Assembly (NCBI GenBank): GCA_031287575.1
Contig: JAITSV010000062.1
Location: 62,001-126,000 of the forward strand
Length of the DNA stretch: 64,000 nt
Direction: 5' to 3'
Source: Desulfovibrio sp.
GTDB lineage: Bacteria; Desulfobacterota; Desulfovibrionia; Desulfovibrionales; Desulfovibrionaceae
Shown piece after piece: positions 1 to 8,467 of this stretch. The position numbers and the translations under genes were made by a program. Under the pieces are notes generated by a model. That model made no database searches. It saw only the letters and a list, made by a program, of their open reading frames with translations, and was not told where the DNA came from. Each line of letters begins with the position of its first letter. The first letter of the stretch is position 1.

Positions 1-244
1 TGACACCAAAGACCAGCGTATAGACAGCCAGAACCAGCAGGGGGGTGACAAGCGCCCACACGCCCCCAAGGCAGGTTCCGCGATAGCGGGCGGCAGTGTC
101 GCGGCGCAGCAACTGGAGCAACAAGTCACGTCGCGCCATCAGGGTGCGCAGCAACGCCAGCGGATGGCTGGCCAACAGGCTGTCTCCACGGGCCGATATG
201 CAGCGGATATGAGCGGAATTGCGGTTTTGACTGGCTAGCGACAT
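1..244 (-). CDS. Polysaccharide ABC-2 export permease, N-terminal part (runs off the window)
   Basis: Reading leftward from an ATG at 244, the frame stays open to the window edge (81 codons). After about 35 residues it gives a segment with the order RRDLLLQLLRRD, then ARYRGTCLGGVWALVTPL, then a hydrophobic stretch ending LAVYTLVFGV. This is the usual start of Wzm/TagG-type ABC-2 permeases that export O-antigen or capsule: an amphipathic interface helix, the RYRGS-LG-W turn and the first membrane helix. The partner ATPase would lie to the left, outside the window. The neighbouring cysC, gmd and fcl genes fit a surface-polysaccharide locus. An in-frame GTG two codons upstream is an alternative start. 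Only the N-terminus is visible, so the substrate cannot be told. Confidence 0.75.
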   Translation of the reverse strand, partial: MSLASQNRNSAHIRCISARGDSLLASHPLALLRTLMARRDLLLQLLRRDTAARYRGTCLGGVWALVTPLLVLAVYTLVFGV

Positions 245-658
245 GAGCACATTCGCACTATACACTGGGATTGCATTTTCCAACATCTTCCTTTGGCAAA
301 CACTCAATTTACATAATGGATACATGATTTCCCGCACGCATGCAAACGCAATCCATGGCATGACTGTACCATGCAACACACCGACACAAAATAAAAAAAA
401 CGCCTTACAACACCATCTCGCGGCAAGATGAAGCCAAGGCTCGCCCCCGCCCCGCACGGCTGACCGCCGCGCACACCGGAGACTACCCGTCACCCTGTGT
501 TTACAAAAATACCCACCTCAGAGACCCTGAACCAAGGCTGCCGCCTCCTGCAAACAGCCAGCCGCAAGCCCTATGTGTTCATCTGGCGACACGTATGGAC
601 AGCCTTGCGGATTTATTCTAAAAATAACGTATATAATCGAAATTCGAAAAGGTCCGCA
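245..658. other. AT-richer intergenic region between divergent export and cysC genes
   Basis: This 414-bp stretch is clearly lower in GC than the rest of the window and separates the leftward permease from rightward cysC. A 62-codon frame at 243-431 has no Shine-Dalgarno, no family resemblance and odd composition, so I do not call it a gene. The region should hold the promoters for both flanking genes. The only box I can point to is the -10 at 632-637. Confidence 0.5.
632..637 (+). promoter_or_regulatory. Candidate -10 box for cysC
   Basis: A perfect TATAAT lies 22 bp before the cysC ATG in an AT-rich patch. No good -35 is present at 16-18 bp; the nearest resemblance, TTGCGG at 605-610, is 21 bp away. 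A purine-rich AAAAGG at about 647-652 would be the ribosome-binding site. Confidence 0.4.
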
Positions 659-1267
659 ATGAAGTCGTGCAATACGTTCCCCTGCAATGGAAAAATTGAC
701 CGCACATGCCGTGAACGGTTGAACTGCCATTCTGCCAAGGTCTTCTGGTTGACAGGTCTTCCAAGCTCCGGAAAATCCACGCTGGCGCATCTTGCAGAAG
801 AAACGTTGCATCTCCACGGTATCCACACCTACGTTTTCGACGGAGACAATGTACGGCATGGGCTATGTGGAGACCTAGGTTTCTCGCCGGTCGACCGCAG
901 TGAGAACATCCGACGTATTGCCGAAGTCGTCAGGTTGTTTCTGGACGCCGGCGTCGTATGTCTCTGCGCATTCGTGTCTCCTCTTGAAGCAAACAGGCAA
1001 AAGGTCCGCGAGGTCGTAGGAAGCAAGGACTACTCTGAAATTTTCATCAAATGCCCTGTCACGGTTTGTGAAACCCGCGACGTGAAGGGCCTATACGCCA
1101 AGGCCCGAAAGGGCCTCATCGAGGACTACACAGGCATCTCCGCTCCCTACGAAGAGCCTAAAGCCCCCGACCTCACTATAGACACCACCCAGAGCGCGCT
1201 GAGCGAAAGCGTCCGCACTCTCACCTCCTTCATCCTCAATACAATAGCTTATCAAAAAACGCGCTAG
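659..1267 (+). CDS. cysC: Adenylylsulfate (APS) kinase
   Basis: Phosphorylates APS to PAPS with ATP. The protein (202 aa from the ATG at 659) has the P-loop GLPSSGKST, the substrate-binding [16 protein letters not shown], and the CysC motifs [11 protein letters not shown] and [23 protein letters not shown]. The frame is open further upstream to 497, but 659 gives the normal family length and follows an AAAAGG site and a TATAAT box. In sulfate reducers APS is normally reduced directly by AprAB, so a PAPS-forming enzyme points to sulfate transfer or another side use. Its place beside an exporter and GDP-fucose genes suggests sulfation of a glycan (inference; no sulfotransferase is seen here). 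Base composition is less GC-rich than gmd next to it, which hints at separate acquisition. Confidence 0.93.
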   Translation: MKSCNTFPCNGKIDRTCRERLNCHSAKVFWLTGLPSSGKSTLAHLAEETLHLHGIHTYVFDGDNVRHGLCGDLGFSPVDRSENIRRIAEVVRLFLDAGVVCLCAFVSPLEANRQKVREVVGSKDYSEIFIKCPVTVCETRDVKGLYAKARKGLIEDYTGISAPYEEPKAPDLTIDTTQSALSESVRTLTSFILNTIAYQKTR

Positions 1268-1487
1268 AGGGACGTTTACAAATGTCCTGATGCAGACGCA
1301 CGGGCTGGCCATCAACGGCAAGCACCCTTGCACATTGCCATGTCCGGTTGATAAAGGCTTACGGACGAAGGACGCGGGCACCCGCCGCCACAGATCGCAA
1401 CCGTTCGAAATCGATCAAGCCGGCGGCTCCAATTGTTTCCGCCATACCCGCGTTCCCGTCCCAATGCACCAGAAGCCAGGAAGCACC

Positions 1488-2636
1488 ATGAAACGCGCGC
1501 TCATAACGGGCATCACCGGACAGGACGGCGCCTACCTTGCCGAACTGCTGCTGAAGAAAGGGTACGAGGTTCACGGCATCAAGCGCCGCGCATCCCTGTT
1601 CAACACCGACCGCATCGACCATCTGTACCAGGATCCGCACGTCGAGAACCGCAGGTTCATCCTCCACTACGGGGACATGTGCGACACCAGCAACCTGATC
1701 GGCATCGTCCAGAGCGTGCAGCCCGACGAGGTGTACAACCTTGCGGCGCAAAGCCACGTGAAGGTCTCGTTCGAACAGCCGGAATACACGGCCAACGTGG
1801 ATGCGCTTGGCGCGTTGCGCCTGCTGGAGGCCATCCGCACCCTGGGGCTGGAGCGCAAGACGCGCTACTACCAGGCCTCGACCTCCGAACTGTACGGACT
1901 GGTGCAGGAAACCCCGCAGACGGAAAAGACGCCCTTCTACCCCCGCTCGCCCTACGCCTGCGCCAAGCTGTATGCCTACTGGATAACGGTGAACTACCGC
2001 GAAGCCTACGGCATGTACGCCTGCAACGGCATCCTGTTCAACCACGAATCACCCGTGCGCGGCGAAACGTTCGTCACGCGCAAGATCACCCGCAGCCTTG
2101 CCCGCATCGCCCTTGGGCTTACCAGCGGCCTGCACCTCGGCAACCTCAACGCCCTGCGCGACTGGGGACACGCCAAGGACTACGTGGAGATGCAGTGGCT
2201 CATGCTCCAGCAGGACGCCCCCGAGGACTTCGTCATCGCCACCGGGCAACAGTTTTCGGTGCGCGACTTCGTCAATGCCGCAGCCGCGGAAATAGGCCTG
2301 ACCCTGGAATGGAAGGGCAAGGACCTGGACGAACAGGGCATCGCCGTCGCCGTGGACATGGAACGCTTCATGCTGGCCACTGGCCGACGCAACGGCGTTG
2401 CCTGCGCCATCAAGCCCGGTGACGTGGTGGTGCGTGTCGACCCGCGCTATTTCCGCCCCACCGAGGTGGAAACGCTGCTCGGCGACTGCACCAAGGCCAC
2501 GCAGCGCCTGGGCTGGCGGCCCCAGATCGGCTTCGGCGAGATGGTCGCCGAGATGGTCCGCGAAGACCTCAACCTTGCCATGCGCGACGCCGTCTGCACC
2601 GTGGCCGGGTTCAAGTCCTTCTCGTACAACGAATAG
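1488..2636 (+). CDS. gmd: GDP-mannose 4,6-dehydratase
   Basis: Converts GDP-D-mannose to GDP-4-keto-6-deoxy-D-mannose in the cytoplasm, using bound NADP. The 382-aa product is an extended SDR protein with N-terminal [14 protein letters not shown], the [14 protein letters not shown] segment typical of GMD, the STSELYG active-site stretch, and the catalytic [10 protein letters not shown] (Y-x3-K). [16 protein letters not shown] and the [15 protein letters not shown] block complete the family signature. The ATG at 1488 is chosen because it starts exactly at the conserved N-terminus and has CAGGAAG just upstream, although the frame is open from 1290. fcl follows 46 bp later, so both probably share an mRNA. 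Confidence 0.97.
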   Translation: MKRALITGITGQDGAYLAELLLKKGYEVHGIKRRASLFNTDRIDHLYQDPHVENRRFILHYGDMCDTSNLIGIVQSVQPDEVYNLAAQSHVKVSFEQPEYTANVDALGALRLLEAIRTLGLERKTRYYQASTSELYGLVQETPQTEKTPFYPRSPYACAKLYAYWITVNYREAYGMYACNGILFNHESPVRGETFVTRKITRSLARIALGLTSGLHLGNLNALRDWGHAKDYVEMQWLMLQQDAPEDFVIATGQQFSVRDFVNAAAAEIGLTLEWKGKDLDEQGIAVAVDMERFMLATGRRNGVACAIKPGDVVVRVDPRYFRPTEVETLLGDCTKATQRLGWRPQIGFGEMVAEMVREDLNLAMRDAVCTVAGFKSFSYNE

Positions 2637-2642
2637 GCGCGA

Positions 2643-2663
2643 CCGGGTCCGTGCCGGACCCGG
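2643..2663 (+). other. Perfect 9-bp hairpin between gmd and fcl
   Basis: CCGGGTCCG (2643-2651) is the exact complement of CGGACCCGG (2655-2663) across a TGC loop. There is no U-run, so it is unlikely to be a full terminator. It lies seven bases after the gmd stop and 20 bp before the fcl ATG, so it may stabilise the upstream message or act as an attenuating or processing structure. Confidence 0.45.
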
Positions 2664-2682
2664 CGCCGCAAAGGCATCGCTC

Positions 2683-3615
2683 ATGGAAAAGGACGCTCGC
2701 ATCTACGTTGCCGGACACCGGGGGCTTGTGGGAAGCGCCATCGTGCGCGCCCTGCGGGCACGCGGCCACACCAGCCTGCTCATGCGCACCAGCGCCGAAC
2801 TGGACCTGCGGCGCCAGGCCGCCGTCGAGGATTTCTTCGCCGCCGAAAAGCCCGACTACGTGTTCCTGGCCGCCGCCAAGGTGGGGGGCATCCTCGCCAA
2901 CGACACCTACCCGGCGGACTTCATCCGCGACAACCTCCAGATCCAGGTCAACATCATCGATGCGGCCTGCCGGTCCGGCGCGCGCAAGCTGTGCTTTCTG
3001 GGGTCGTCGTGCATCTATCCCAAGTTCGCTCCCCAGCCCATGAAGGAGGGGCATCTGCTCACCGGCGCGCTGGAGCCGACCAACGAATGGTACGCCGTCG
3101 CCAAGATCGCCGGGATCAAGATGTGCCAGGCCTACCGGCGGCAGTACGGGTTCAGCGCCATTTCCGTCATGCCCACCAACCTCTACGGGCCGGGCGACAA
3201 CTTCGACCTCGCCAACTCGCACGTGCTGCCCGCGCTGCTGCGCAAGTTCCACGAGGCGAAGCTGGCGGGCGCACCCGAAGTGGTGGTGTGGGGGACAGGC
3301 ACGCCCCGGCGCGAATTCCTGCACGTGGACGACATGGCGGACGCCTGCGTCCACCTCATGGAAGCCTATGACGGCGAAGAGATCGTCAACGTGGGTGTGG
3401 GAGAAGATGTGAGCATCGCGGAGCTTGCCGCCATGGTCGGCCAGGCCGTGGGCTACACCGGCAACATCGTCTACGACGCCTCCAAGCCCGACGGCACGCC
3501 GCGCAAGCTGCTTGACGTGGCGAAGCTGACGGCCACGGGCTGGCGCGCCCGCATCGGGCTTGCCGAAGGCATCGCGGGCACCTATGCGTGGTATCTCGAC
3601 CAGATGAAGGCGTAA
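2683..3615 (+). CDS. fcl: GDP-L-fucose synthase (GDP-4-keto-6-deoxymannose 3,5-epimerase/4-reductase)
   Basis: Takes the Gmd product through two epimerisations and an NADPH reduction to GDP-L-fucose. The 310-aa SDR protein begins [15 protein letters not shown] (Rossmann GxxGxxG) and has the family active-site block [16 protein letters not shown] plus the catalytic [15 protein letters not shown]. The C-terminal half carries [14 protein letters not shown] and [11 protein letters not shown], as in WcaG/Fcl. The ATG at 2683 begins at the conserved N-terminus and has AAAGGC upstream. It forms a two-gene unit with gmd. The next gene is on the other strand and converges on it. Confidence 0.97.
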   Translation: MEKDARIYVAGHRGLVGSAIVRALRARGHTSLLMRTSAELDLRRQAAVEDFFAAEKPDYVFLAAAKVGGILANDTYPADFIRDNLQIQVNIIDAACRSGARKLCFLGSSCIYPKFAPQPMKEGHLLTGALEPTNEWYAVAKIAGIKMCQAYRRQYGFSAISVMPTNLYGPGDNFDLANSHVLPALLRKFHEAKLAGAPEVVVWGTGTPRREFLHVDDMADACVHLMEAYDGEEIVNVGVGEDVSIAELAAMVGQAVGYTGNIVYDASKPDGTPRKLLDVAKLTATGWRARIGLAEGIAGTYAWYLDQMKA

Positions 3616-3663
3616 GGCGGATTCCGCATAGCGGCGCTGGCACCGGCCGACAGGTACGGCAGG

Positions 3664-4674
3664 CTACGCCCGGCCCACTTGCAGCAGTTCGTGCACGGCC
3701 CGCGACACCATTTCCGGGCTCAGTGCCTGCATGCACGGTGCCTCGGGGCAGGACGCATAGTCGCGCCCGTCATAACAGGGCACGCACGGCAGCGCGGCGG
3801 AGAGTACACGCGCCCGCGCATACGGCGGGACCTTTTCCGCGCCGAGCGTGGGTCCGAACAGGGCCACGGTGGGCGTGCCCGCAAGGCAGGCCAAGTGCAG
3901 CGGACCGGTATCGTGGGTAACGCAGACAGCCGCGCGCGCAAGCAAGGCAAGCAGCCCCGCGATATCCGTCCTGCCGATGCATGACGTGACCCCAAGCCCG
4001 GCAAAGGCGGATTCGACCCACCGGTCGCCTGCCCCTCCCACCAGCGTCACGGGCACCCCCTGCGCCAGCAGCGATGCGGCAAGTTCCCGATAGTGCCCGA
4101 CGGGCCAGCGGCGCTGGTCGTCGTCGCGCATGACGTTGCGGGCTCCCCCCGGCACCAGCAGGACCGGGGCGGGGGCTTCGTCCCTCATGGATGGACCCTG
4201 CGCAACCGCCCCCCGCAACGTGGCCAACGGTGCCGACGCCGTGAACGGGCCATCCTCGCCCAACGCCAGACGCCTGTATTCATCACCATGCCAGCGCCCG
4301 GGCACGGGACCGTTGCGCCCGCCCAGGGCCCGCACGGTGCGGCAGCGCGCCGCAAGCGGAATGAGCCGGTAGCGCCAGTCCTTGTGGGCCACAAGGCAAA
4401 GGTCGTACGCGCGCCCGGCAAGGCCTGTCATGGCAACGGCCAGGGTGGCGGCCCTGACGGGAAGCGAACCGGCCAGCAGCCGCCGTTCGTCAAGCGTCAC
4501 GACCTCGTCGATCCCCTCGAAGCAGTGGACCAGCGGGGCGATGCCCCGGCCGCACAGCCACGTGATGTGCGCATCGGGCCACCGTTCCCGCAACGCCGGC
4601 AGCATGGTGGACGCCATGACGGCATCGCCCAGCGCGGCAAGCTTGATGATGAGGATACGGTGCCTGTCCTTCAC
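3664..4674 (-). CDS. Glycosyltransferase family 9 (ADP-heptose:LPS heptosyltransferase-like)
   Basis: Predicted cytoplasmic GT-B transferase that adds heptose or a similar sugar to LPS core. The 336-aa product starts with RILIIKLAALGDAVMASTMLPAL, the GT9 N-terminal signature. It carries the C-terminal donor motif VTHDTGPLHLACLAGTPTVALFGPT and ends with the usual PC-x4-CP-type cysteine region. The start is a GTG at 4674 preceded by AGAGG; a nearby ATG is out of frame. It is the last gene of a four-gene minus-strand glycosyltransferase run, 14 bp after the GT2 gene. It could act on O-antigen rather than inner core; sequence alone does not decide this. Confidence 0.88.
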   Translation of the reverse strand: MKDRHRILIIKLAALGDAVMASTMLPALRERWPDAHITWLCGRGIAPLVHCFEGIDEVVTLDERRLLAGSLPVRAATLAVAMTGLAGRAYDLCLVAHKDWRYRLIPLAARCRTVRALGGRNGPVPGRWHGDEYRRLALGEDGPFTASAPLATLRGAVAQGPSMRDEAPAPVLLVPGGARNVMRDDDQRRWPVGHYRELAASLLAQGVPVTLVGGAGDRWVESAFAGLGVTSCIGRTDIAGLLALLARAAVCVTHDTGPLHLACLAGTPTVALFGPTLGAEKVPPYARARVLSAALPCVPCYDGRDYASCPEAPCMQALSPEMVSRAVHELLQVGRA

Positions 4675-4688
4675 GCCTGCATGTCCTC

Positions 4689-5678
4689 TTACTTGGGCGA
4701 ATGGGACGGATCGGGCCTGCCCATCCGCCCCGTCAGGCCATGCCACGCGGCGCGCGCCACCAGCCCCAGCCGGTCCGCCTGTCCGCGCCGCCAACGATTG
4801 ACGGCCACGCCCAGATAGGACGCCAGGACCAGCGGAAGGGCGAATGGATACGCCAAACGCATCAGCCACACCCTGTTGCGGAGCGTCAGGTAATCGATGA
4901 ACCTGCTGCGCACCGGCACGTTTCCTTCACGAGAGGAAGCCGCACCGGTGGAGCCGCCTTCCTTGTGGCGGACGACGCTGCCGGGCGCGTAGCCAAGGTC
5001 GAAGCCCGCCCGCCTCAGGCGAAGCCCCCACTCCACATCCTCGTAGTACAGGAAAAACGCCTCGTCGAGCAGACCGGCCCGCTCCACGGCCGAGCGCGCC
5101 ACAAGCAGCGAGGCCCCGCATATGTAGTCCAGCCGCGCCTCGACCTCTTTTGTGGACAACCGTTGTGCCGCATCCACCGCCAGCCCTTCTCCCAGGTGGC
5201 GGGCTGTGCCGAACAACCGGTTCAGCCTGCCGCCCCCGGTGCACTGTACCCTTCCCGCCCCGCCCATATGGACCAGCAGGGAACCGCAGGCCCCGGGCGT
5301 GGCCAGAGCGTTCAGGGTCTCGCACAAGGCGTCAAGGGCTGCGGGTTCCGGCTCGGCATCGTTGTTGAGCAGCCAGAAGGCCCGGCAGCCCTGGTCCCGC
5401 AACAGCAGGCGCAGGGCGGCGTTGTTGCCTCCCGCAAAGCCTTCGTTCCCCGGCAGTTCGAGCAGTTCCGCACACACCCCGGAACCACACCTGGCCAGTT
5501 CCATCCGCAGGGTATCAGCGGAACCGTCGCCGGAACCATTGTCCACCACGATGACGCGCCGTGGGGGCGTCCGCAGGTTGGCGACGGCTCCCAGGCAGGA
5601 CAGCGTGTCGCGCAGCCCCCGGAAATTGACCAGGACGATGCCGACATCCCCGGCCGTGATGCCGGTGGTGCGCATCAT
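4689..5678 (-). CDS. Glycosyltransferase family 2 (rhamnosyltransferase-like)
   Basis: A 329-aa GT-A transferase. The N-terminus shows GIVLVNFRG, VIVVDNGSGDGSAD and later NEGFAGGNNAALR and FWLLNNDAEPEP (the DxD-like metal site). The ED motif is FLYYEDVEWGLRLRRAGFDL. This layout is that of WcaA/GT2 rhamnosyltransferases acting on O-antigen. A hydrophobic segment near the end, about residues 270-290 (YPFALPLVLASYLGVAV), may anchor it at the inner membrane. The ATG at 5678 lies one base beyond the stop of the preceding gene, so translation is probably coupled. The sugar and acceptor are not predictable. Confidence 0.9.
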   Translation of the reverse strand: MMRTTGITAGDVGIVLVNFRGLRDTLSCLGAVANLRTPPRRVIVVDNGSGDGSADTLRMELARCGSGVCAELLELPGNEGFAGGNNAALRLLLRDQGCRAFWLLNNDAEPEPAALDALCETLNALATPGACGSLLVHMGGAGRVQCTGGGRLNRLFGTARHLGEGLAVDAAQRLSTKEVEARLDYICGASLLVARSAVERAGLLDEAFFLYYEDVEWGLRLRRAGFDLGYAPGSVVRHKEGGSTGAASSREGNVPVRSRFIDYLTLRNRVWLMRLAYPFALPLVLASYLGVAVNRWRRGQADRLGLVARAAWHGLTGRMGRPDPSHSPK

Positions 5679-5679
5679 G

Positions 5680-6519
5680 TCAGGCCCGCCCCAGCAGGCG
5701 CTTGACCATCTGCCGCGCCTTCCATTCCAGACGGAGCAGCGGGGCCGCCACGCGCCATGCCAGCAGGCATTCGCGTTGCGCCCGCTCCTCGTGCAGGCGG
5801 CGATAGGCCATGAAGAAGGCCTCCACATGCCGCGCGTACAGATCACGGTGGATGTTGAAGACGGCCAGGGCCGCGTCCTGTTCCCGGCCCTCGATGAACA
5901 GCCGGGCCGAGCGGGAACGACGCTTTATCCGATAGCGCAGAAACGCTTCCGGAATGTGGTGCGCCCGGTGCCCGCGCTCCAGCAGGGAAAGCCAGAACGA
6001 AAAATCCTCGAAGCCGTGCAGCAACGATTCGTCAAAGCCGCCGACGGCTTCCCAGTCGCGTTTGCGGAACATGGACGCGGAGGTGATGATCGTATCGCCA
6101 AGCAGGATGCTTGCAACGTCCTGCCTGCTGAAGCGCCACTCCCCCGTGCGCAGGCCGAACATGCGCACGTCGCAGAAGCAGACGCCCACGTCTGGCTCGG
6201 CGTCGAGCACGGAGGCCGCCATGGCCATGTACGCGGGCTCGATGAGATCGTCGGCATCAAGGGGCAGGATGTAGACACCCGACGCGGCGGCAATGCCGGT
6301 ATTGCGGGCCGCGGCCGGACCGGGCCCCCTGGAGGGCACGATGCGTACCCCTCGCTCCCGTAGCGCCTGGAACACGACGAGCGTGGCGGGATCGTCGGAA
6401 CGGTCGTCAACGACGATGACCTCCCGGTCCGCATGTGTCTGCGCGGCAACGGATCCCAGAGCCTCTTCGAGGTACGGTCCGTCGTTGTGGCAGGGAATGA
6501 CGACACTGACCCTTGTCAT
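5680..6519 (-). CDS. Glycosyltransferase family 2
   Basis: A 279-aa GT-A transferase with VSVVIPCHNDGPYLEEAL at the N-terminus, EVIVVDDRSDD, and the metal-binding ILPLDADDLIEPAYM. The domain ends with GGFDESLLHGFEDFSFWLSLLERG. A basic C-terminal tail (RLEWKARQMVKRLLGRA) may associate with the membrane. Its ATG at 6519 follows GAGGAG and overlaps the stop of the upstream GT2 gene in an ATGA arrangement, showing operon structure. It most likely builds an O-antigen or capsule repeat; the specificity is unknown. Confidence 0.9.
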   Translation of the reverse strand: MTRVSVVIPCHNDGPYLEEALGSVAAQTHADREVIVVDDRSDDPATLVVFQALRERGVRIVPSRGPGPAAARNTGIAAASGVYILPLDADDLIEPAYMAMAASVLDAEPDVGVCFCDVRMFGLRTGEWRFSRQDVASILLGDTIITSASMFRKRDWEAVGGFDESLLHGFEDFSFWLSLLERGHRAHHIPEAFLRYRIKRRSRSARLFIEGREQDAALAVFNIHRDLYARHVEAFFMAYRRLHEERAQRECLLAWRVAAPLLRLEWKARQMVKRLLGRA

Positions 6520-7379
6520 CCGTCGCTCCTCGTCGTGGTAGGTGTCTGGGTCGTCCAGCATGGGGGCAGCCCGCGCAACATCCGCAACCGGTCGAGCAGC
6601 GCGGGGCCGCGCTTTCCGGTGCACGCGCACACGCCCCAGAGCAGTACGGCCTTGAGCAGGGGAACCACGCGCCGTGCCGTGAACACGGGATACCCGTGCC
6701 GACGGGCAATGCGCGCGTTCTCCCACAAGGTGCGCAGGCGATGCCTGGGGTGCGAGGACAAGCCGCCCACGCCCATGCGCGTCACCGTGATGCCCAGCGT
6801 ATGCCCCACGCCGTCGTGCGGCCAGGTACGACAGATGAAGTCGTAGTCGGCCGCGATGCGGAACTCGGGGGCAAAGCGATGTTCGGCGAACAGGGTCGTC
6901 CTGTGCCACAACGACGAATGGCAGAACGGAACATGCTCGCCCATGCGCCCCAGCGCGCCTTCCGCGCGACCGGGGTAGGCCACCTCCGAACCGTCGGGGT
7001 ACACGTAGAGCACATCGCCGCACCCGTACAGCACCTGCCCGGAAAGCCCGGAAAGCACCGTGGCGCAACGCTCCAGCACATCCGGGCCGTCCAGCCTGTC
7101 GTCGCTGCCCAGAAACAGGGTCCAGGCCCCGCGCAGCCGGGGAAGCGCCTTGTTCCACGCGTCGTACACGCCACTGTCCGCCACGCTCTCCACGTCGAGC
7201 CGGGGCAGGGACGGGGCGAAGCTTGCGGCAAGGCCCACGGTATCATCCGTGGACGCCCCATCCTGAATGATCACTTCGAAATCGCGAAAGCGCTGTTCCG
7301 CCAGGCTCTCCAGACAACTCTGGAGCACAGCGGCGGAATTGCACGTGGCTATCACGATGCTCAGCAAAGGCTGCTTCAT
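6516..7379 (-). CDS. Glycosyltransferase family 2 (WcaA-like)
   Basis: First gene of the minus-strand glycosyltransferase run. The 287-aa product opens with LLSIVIATCNSAAVLQSCLES and has FEVIIQDGASTDDTV, the SGVYDAWNKAL motif of colanic-acid/WcaA-like GT2 enzymes, and the metal site LFLGSDDRLDGPDV. ADYDFICRTW is the acceptor-side ED-like motif. The ATG at 7379 was chosen because it begins at the conserved core; the frame is open upstream into the tRNA region but with no similarity. The start codon lacks an obvious strong Shine-Dalgarno. Roughly 350 bp upstream lies tRNA-Ser on the same strand. Confidence 0.88.
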   Translation of the reverse strand: MKQPLLSIVIATCNSAAVLQSCLESLAEQRFRDFEVIIQDGASTDDTVGLAASFAPSLPRLDVESVADSGVYDAWNKALPRLRGAWTLFLGSDDRLDGPDVLERCATVLSGLSGQVLYGCGDVLYVYPDGSEVAYPGRAEGALGRMGEHVPFCHSSLWHRTTLFAEHRFAPEFRIAADYDFICRTWPHDGVGHTLGITVTRMGVGGLSSHPRHRLRTLWENARIARRHGYPVFTARRVVPLLKAVLLWGVCACTGKRGPALLDRLRMLRGLPPCWTTQTPTTTRSDG

Positions 7380-7680
7380 GGCATATCGCTTGCGGCAATG
7401 GTCGGCAGCCCGCCATTGCATGTATTGTTGCGCCAACAGCGTCGCCGGGCAGGGCATGGGACCATAGCATGGCGCACGGCAACCGGAACGTCGGCCATTG
7501 CATGTGCCCCGGCATGCACAGCCATGCCAAATCGAGGCCCCGCCGTCGAGAGAAAATGCCCGGCGGGCCTTTTCCGCCTTACCGCAAGGATGCGGCGTCA
7601 TCCCGTCATATGGCGCACAGGTCGCGCCCCCCCGGACGACAACTCCCACCCGGCCGCGAGGCCCCCCCGAAAAGCGCATG
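7380..7680. other. Intergenic stretch without recognised gene
   Basis: About 300 bp between the glycosyltransferase run and the tRNA-Ser terminator. I see no gene or clear promoter. It must hold the promoter for the minus-strand glycosyltransferase operon. Open frames crossing it are extensions of neighbouring frames with no protein-like composition. Confidence 0.4.
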
Positions 7681-7709
7681 CCGTGCCTGTGACCGGGGCA
7701 CAGACACGG
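7681..7709 (-). terminator. Hairpin downstream of tRNA-Ser, probable terminator
   Basis: CCGTGCCTGTG (7681-7691) pairs with CACAGACACGG (7699-7709) with one mismatch, 20 bp past the tRNA 3' end in the direction of transcription. On the minus strand it is followed by a short CTTTTC stretch, giving a weak intrinsic terminator. Confidence 0.5.
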
Positions 7710-7728
7710 CATGTGATGGTACTTCTTC

Positions 7729-7820
7729 TGGCGGAAGGGGAGGGATTCGAACCCCCGGTGGGGTTCCCCCCACAACGGTTTTCAAGACCGCCGCAATAAA
7801 CCGGACTCTGCCACCCTTCC
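7729..7820 (-). tRNA. tRNA-Ser (anticodon TGA)
   Basis: The minus strand folds as a class II tRNA of 92 nt including an encoded CCA (7731-7729). The acceptor stem is GGAAGGG/CCCTTCC, with a long variable arm (TTGTGGGGGGAACCCCAC region) and the T-arm GGGGGTTCGAATCCC. The anticodon loop CTTGAAA places TGA at 7784-7782, which reads UCA and other UCN serine codons. The long variable arm and G discriminator fit serine. It stands alone, with no other tRNA next to it. Confidence 0.96.
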
Positions 7821-8029
7821 GAGATGTGCAGGGCGGGCCGCGCCAGAACCGATACGCCGCCGCCCTGCCTTGCCGGGCGGTTATGCCCTGACCGTCGGTG
7901 GCGGTCAAGCTGGAGTGGATCCGGGCGCATCCCGCCACGCGGCCATTGCCCGCGCCCGGTCGGCAGCGCGCCGTCCGCCGGCCTGATCCGGCCTACTCCA
8001 GTCTGTCGATACAACCGTCACACCACCTC

Positions 8030-8347
8030 TCAGCGCGGCTGAAACATGATGATGCCCATGCCCGCCAGGGCCACCAACACCCCGGCCACGTCCCAGTGCG
8101 TGGGACGCACGCCGTCCACCAGCCACAGCCAGCCGATGGCGACCCCGATGTACACGCCGCCGTACGCCGCGTACACGCGGCCCGCCGCCGTCTCGTGCAT
8201 GGTCAGCAGCCATGCGAACACCGCCAGGCTGGCGGCGGCCGGGGCCAGCAGCCACGCCGTCCTGCCGCCTTTCAGCCACAGGTAGGCAAGGTAGCACCCG
8301 GCAATTTCCGCGATGGCCGTGGCGAAATACAGAAGAAAGGTCTTCAC
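8030..8347 (-). CDS. YnfA/UPF0060 family small membrane protein
   Basis: The 105-aa product matches the YnfA pattern: four short membrane helices, starting [21 protein letters not shown], then LKGG, a second helix, and the family block [17 protein letters not shown]. It ends GVALVALAGM-like ([16 protein letters not shown]). YnfA proteins resemble half-size multidrug (SMR/EamA) exporters; the true substrate is unknown. The GTG at 8347 gives the usual length of about 105-110 aa. An ATG at 8374 would add nine residues that the family lacks. It is on the same strand as the hybrid kinase upstream but 120 bp away, so co-transcription is possible but not shown. Confidence 0.85.
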   Translation of the reverse strand: MKTFLLYFATAIAEIAGCYLAYLWLKGGRTAWLLAPAAASLAVFAWLLTMHETAAGRVYAAYGGVYIGVAIGWLWLVDGVRPTHWDVAGVLVALAGMGIIMFQPR

Positions 8348-8467
8348 CCGGCCACCCGCTGCGTCCGGAGGCATTGCACATACACCGGGCGATCCCCGGT
8401 CCGGTTCACACCACGCACGGGACGCCGTCCGCACAACGACGGCGGAAGCATGACACGCCCGGCCACG

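Noticed and set aside
243-431. 62-codon open frame in the AT-rich region before cysC
   Set aside because: No Shine-Dalgarno, no recognisable domain, and located where promoters of the divergent genes are expected.
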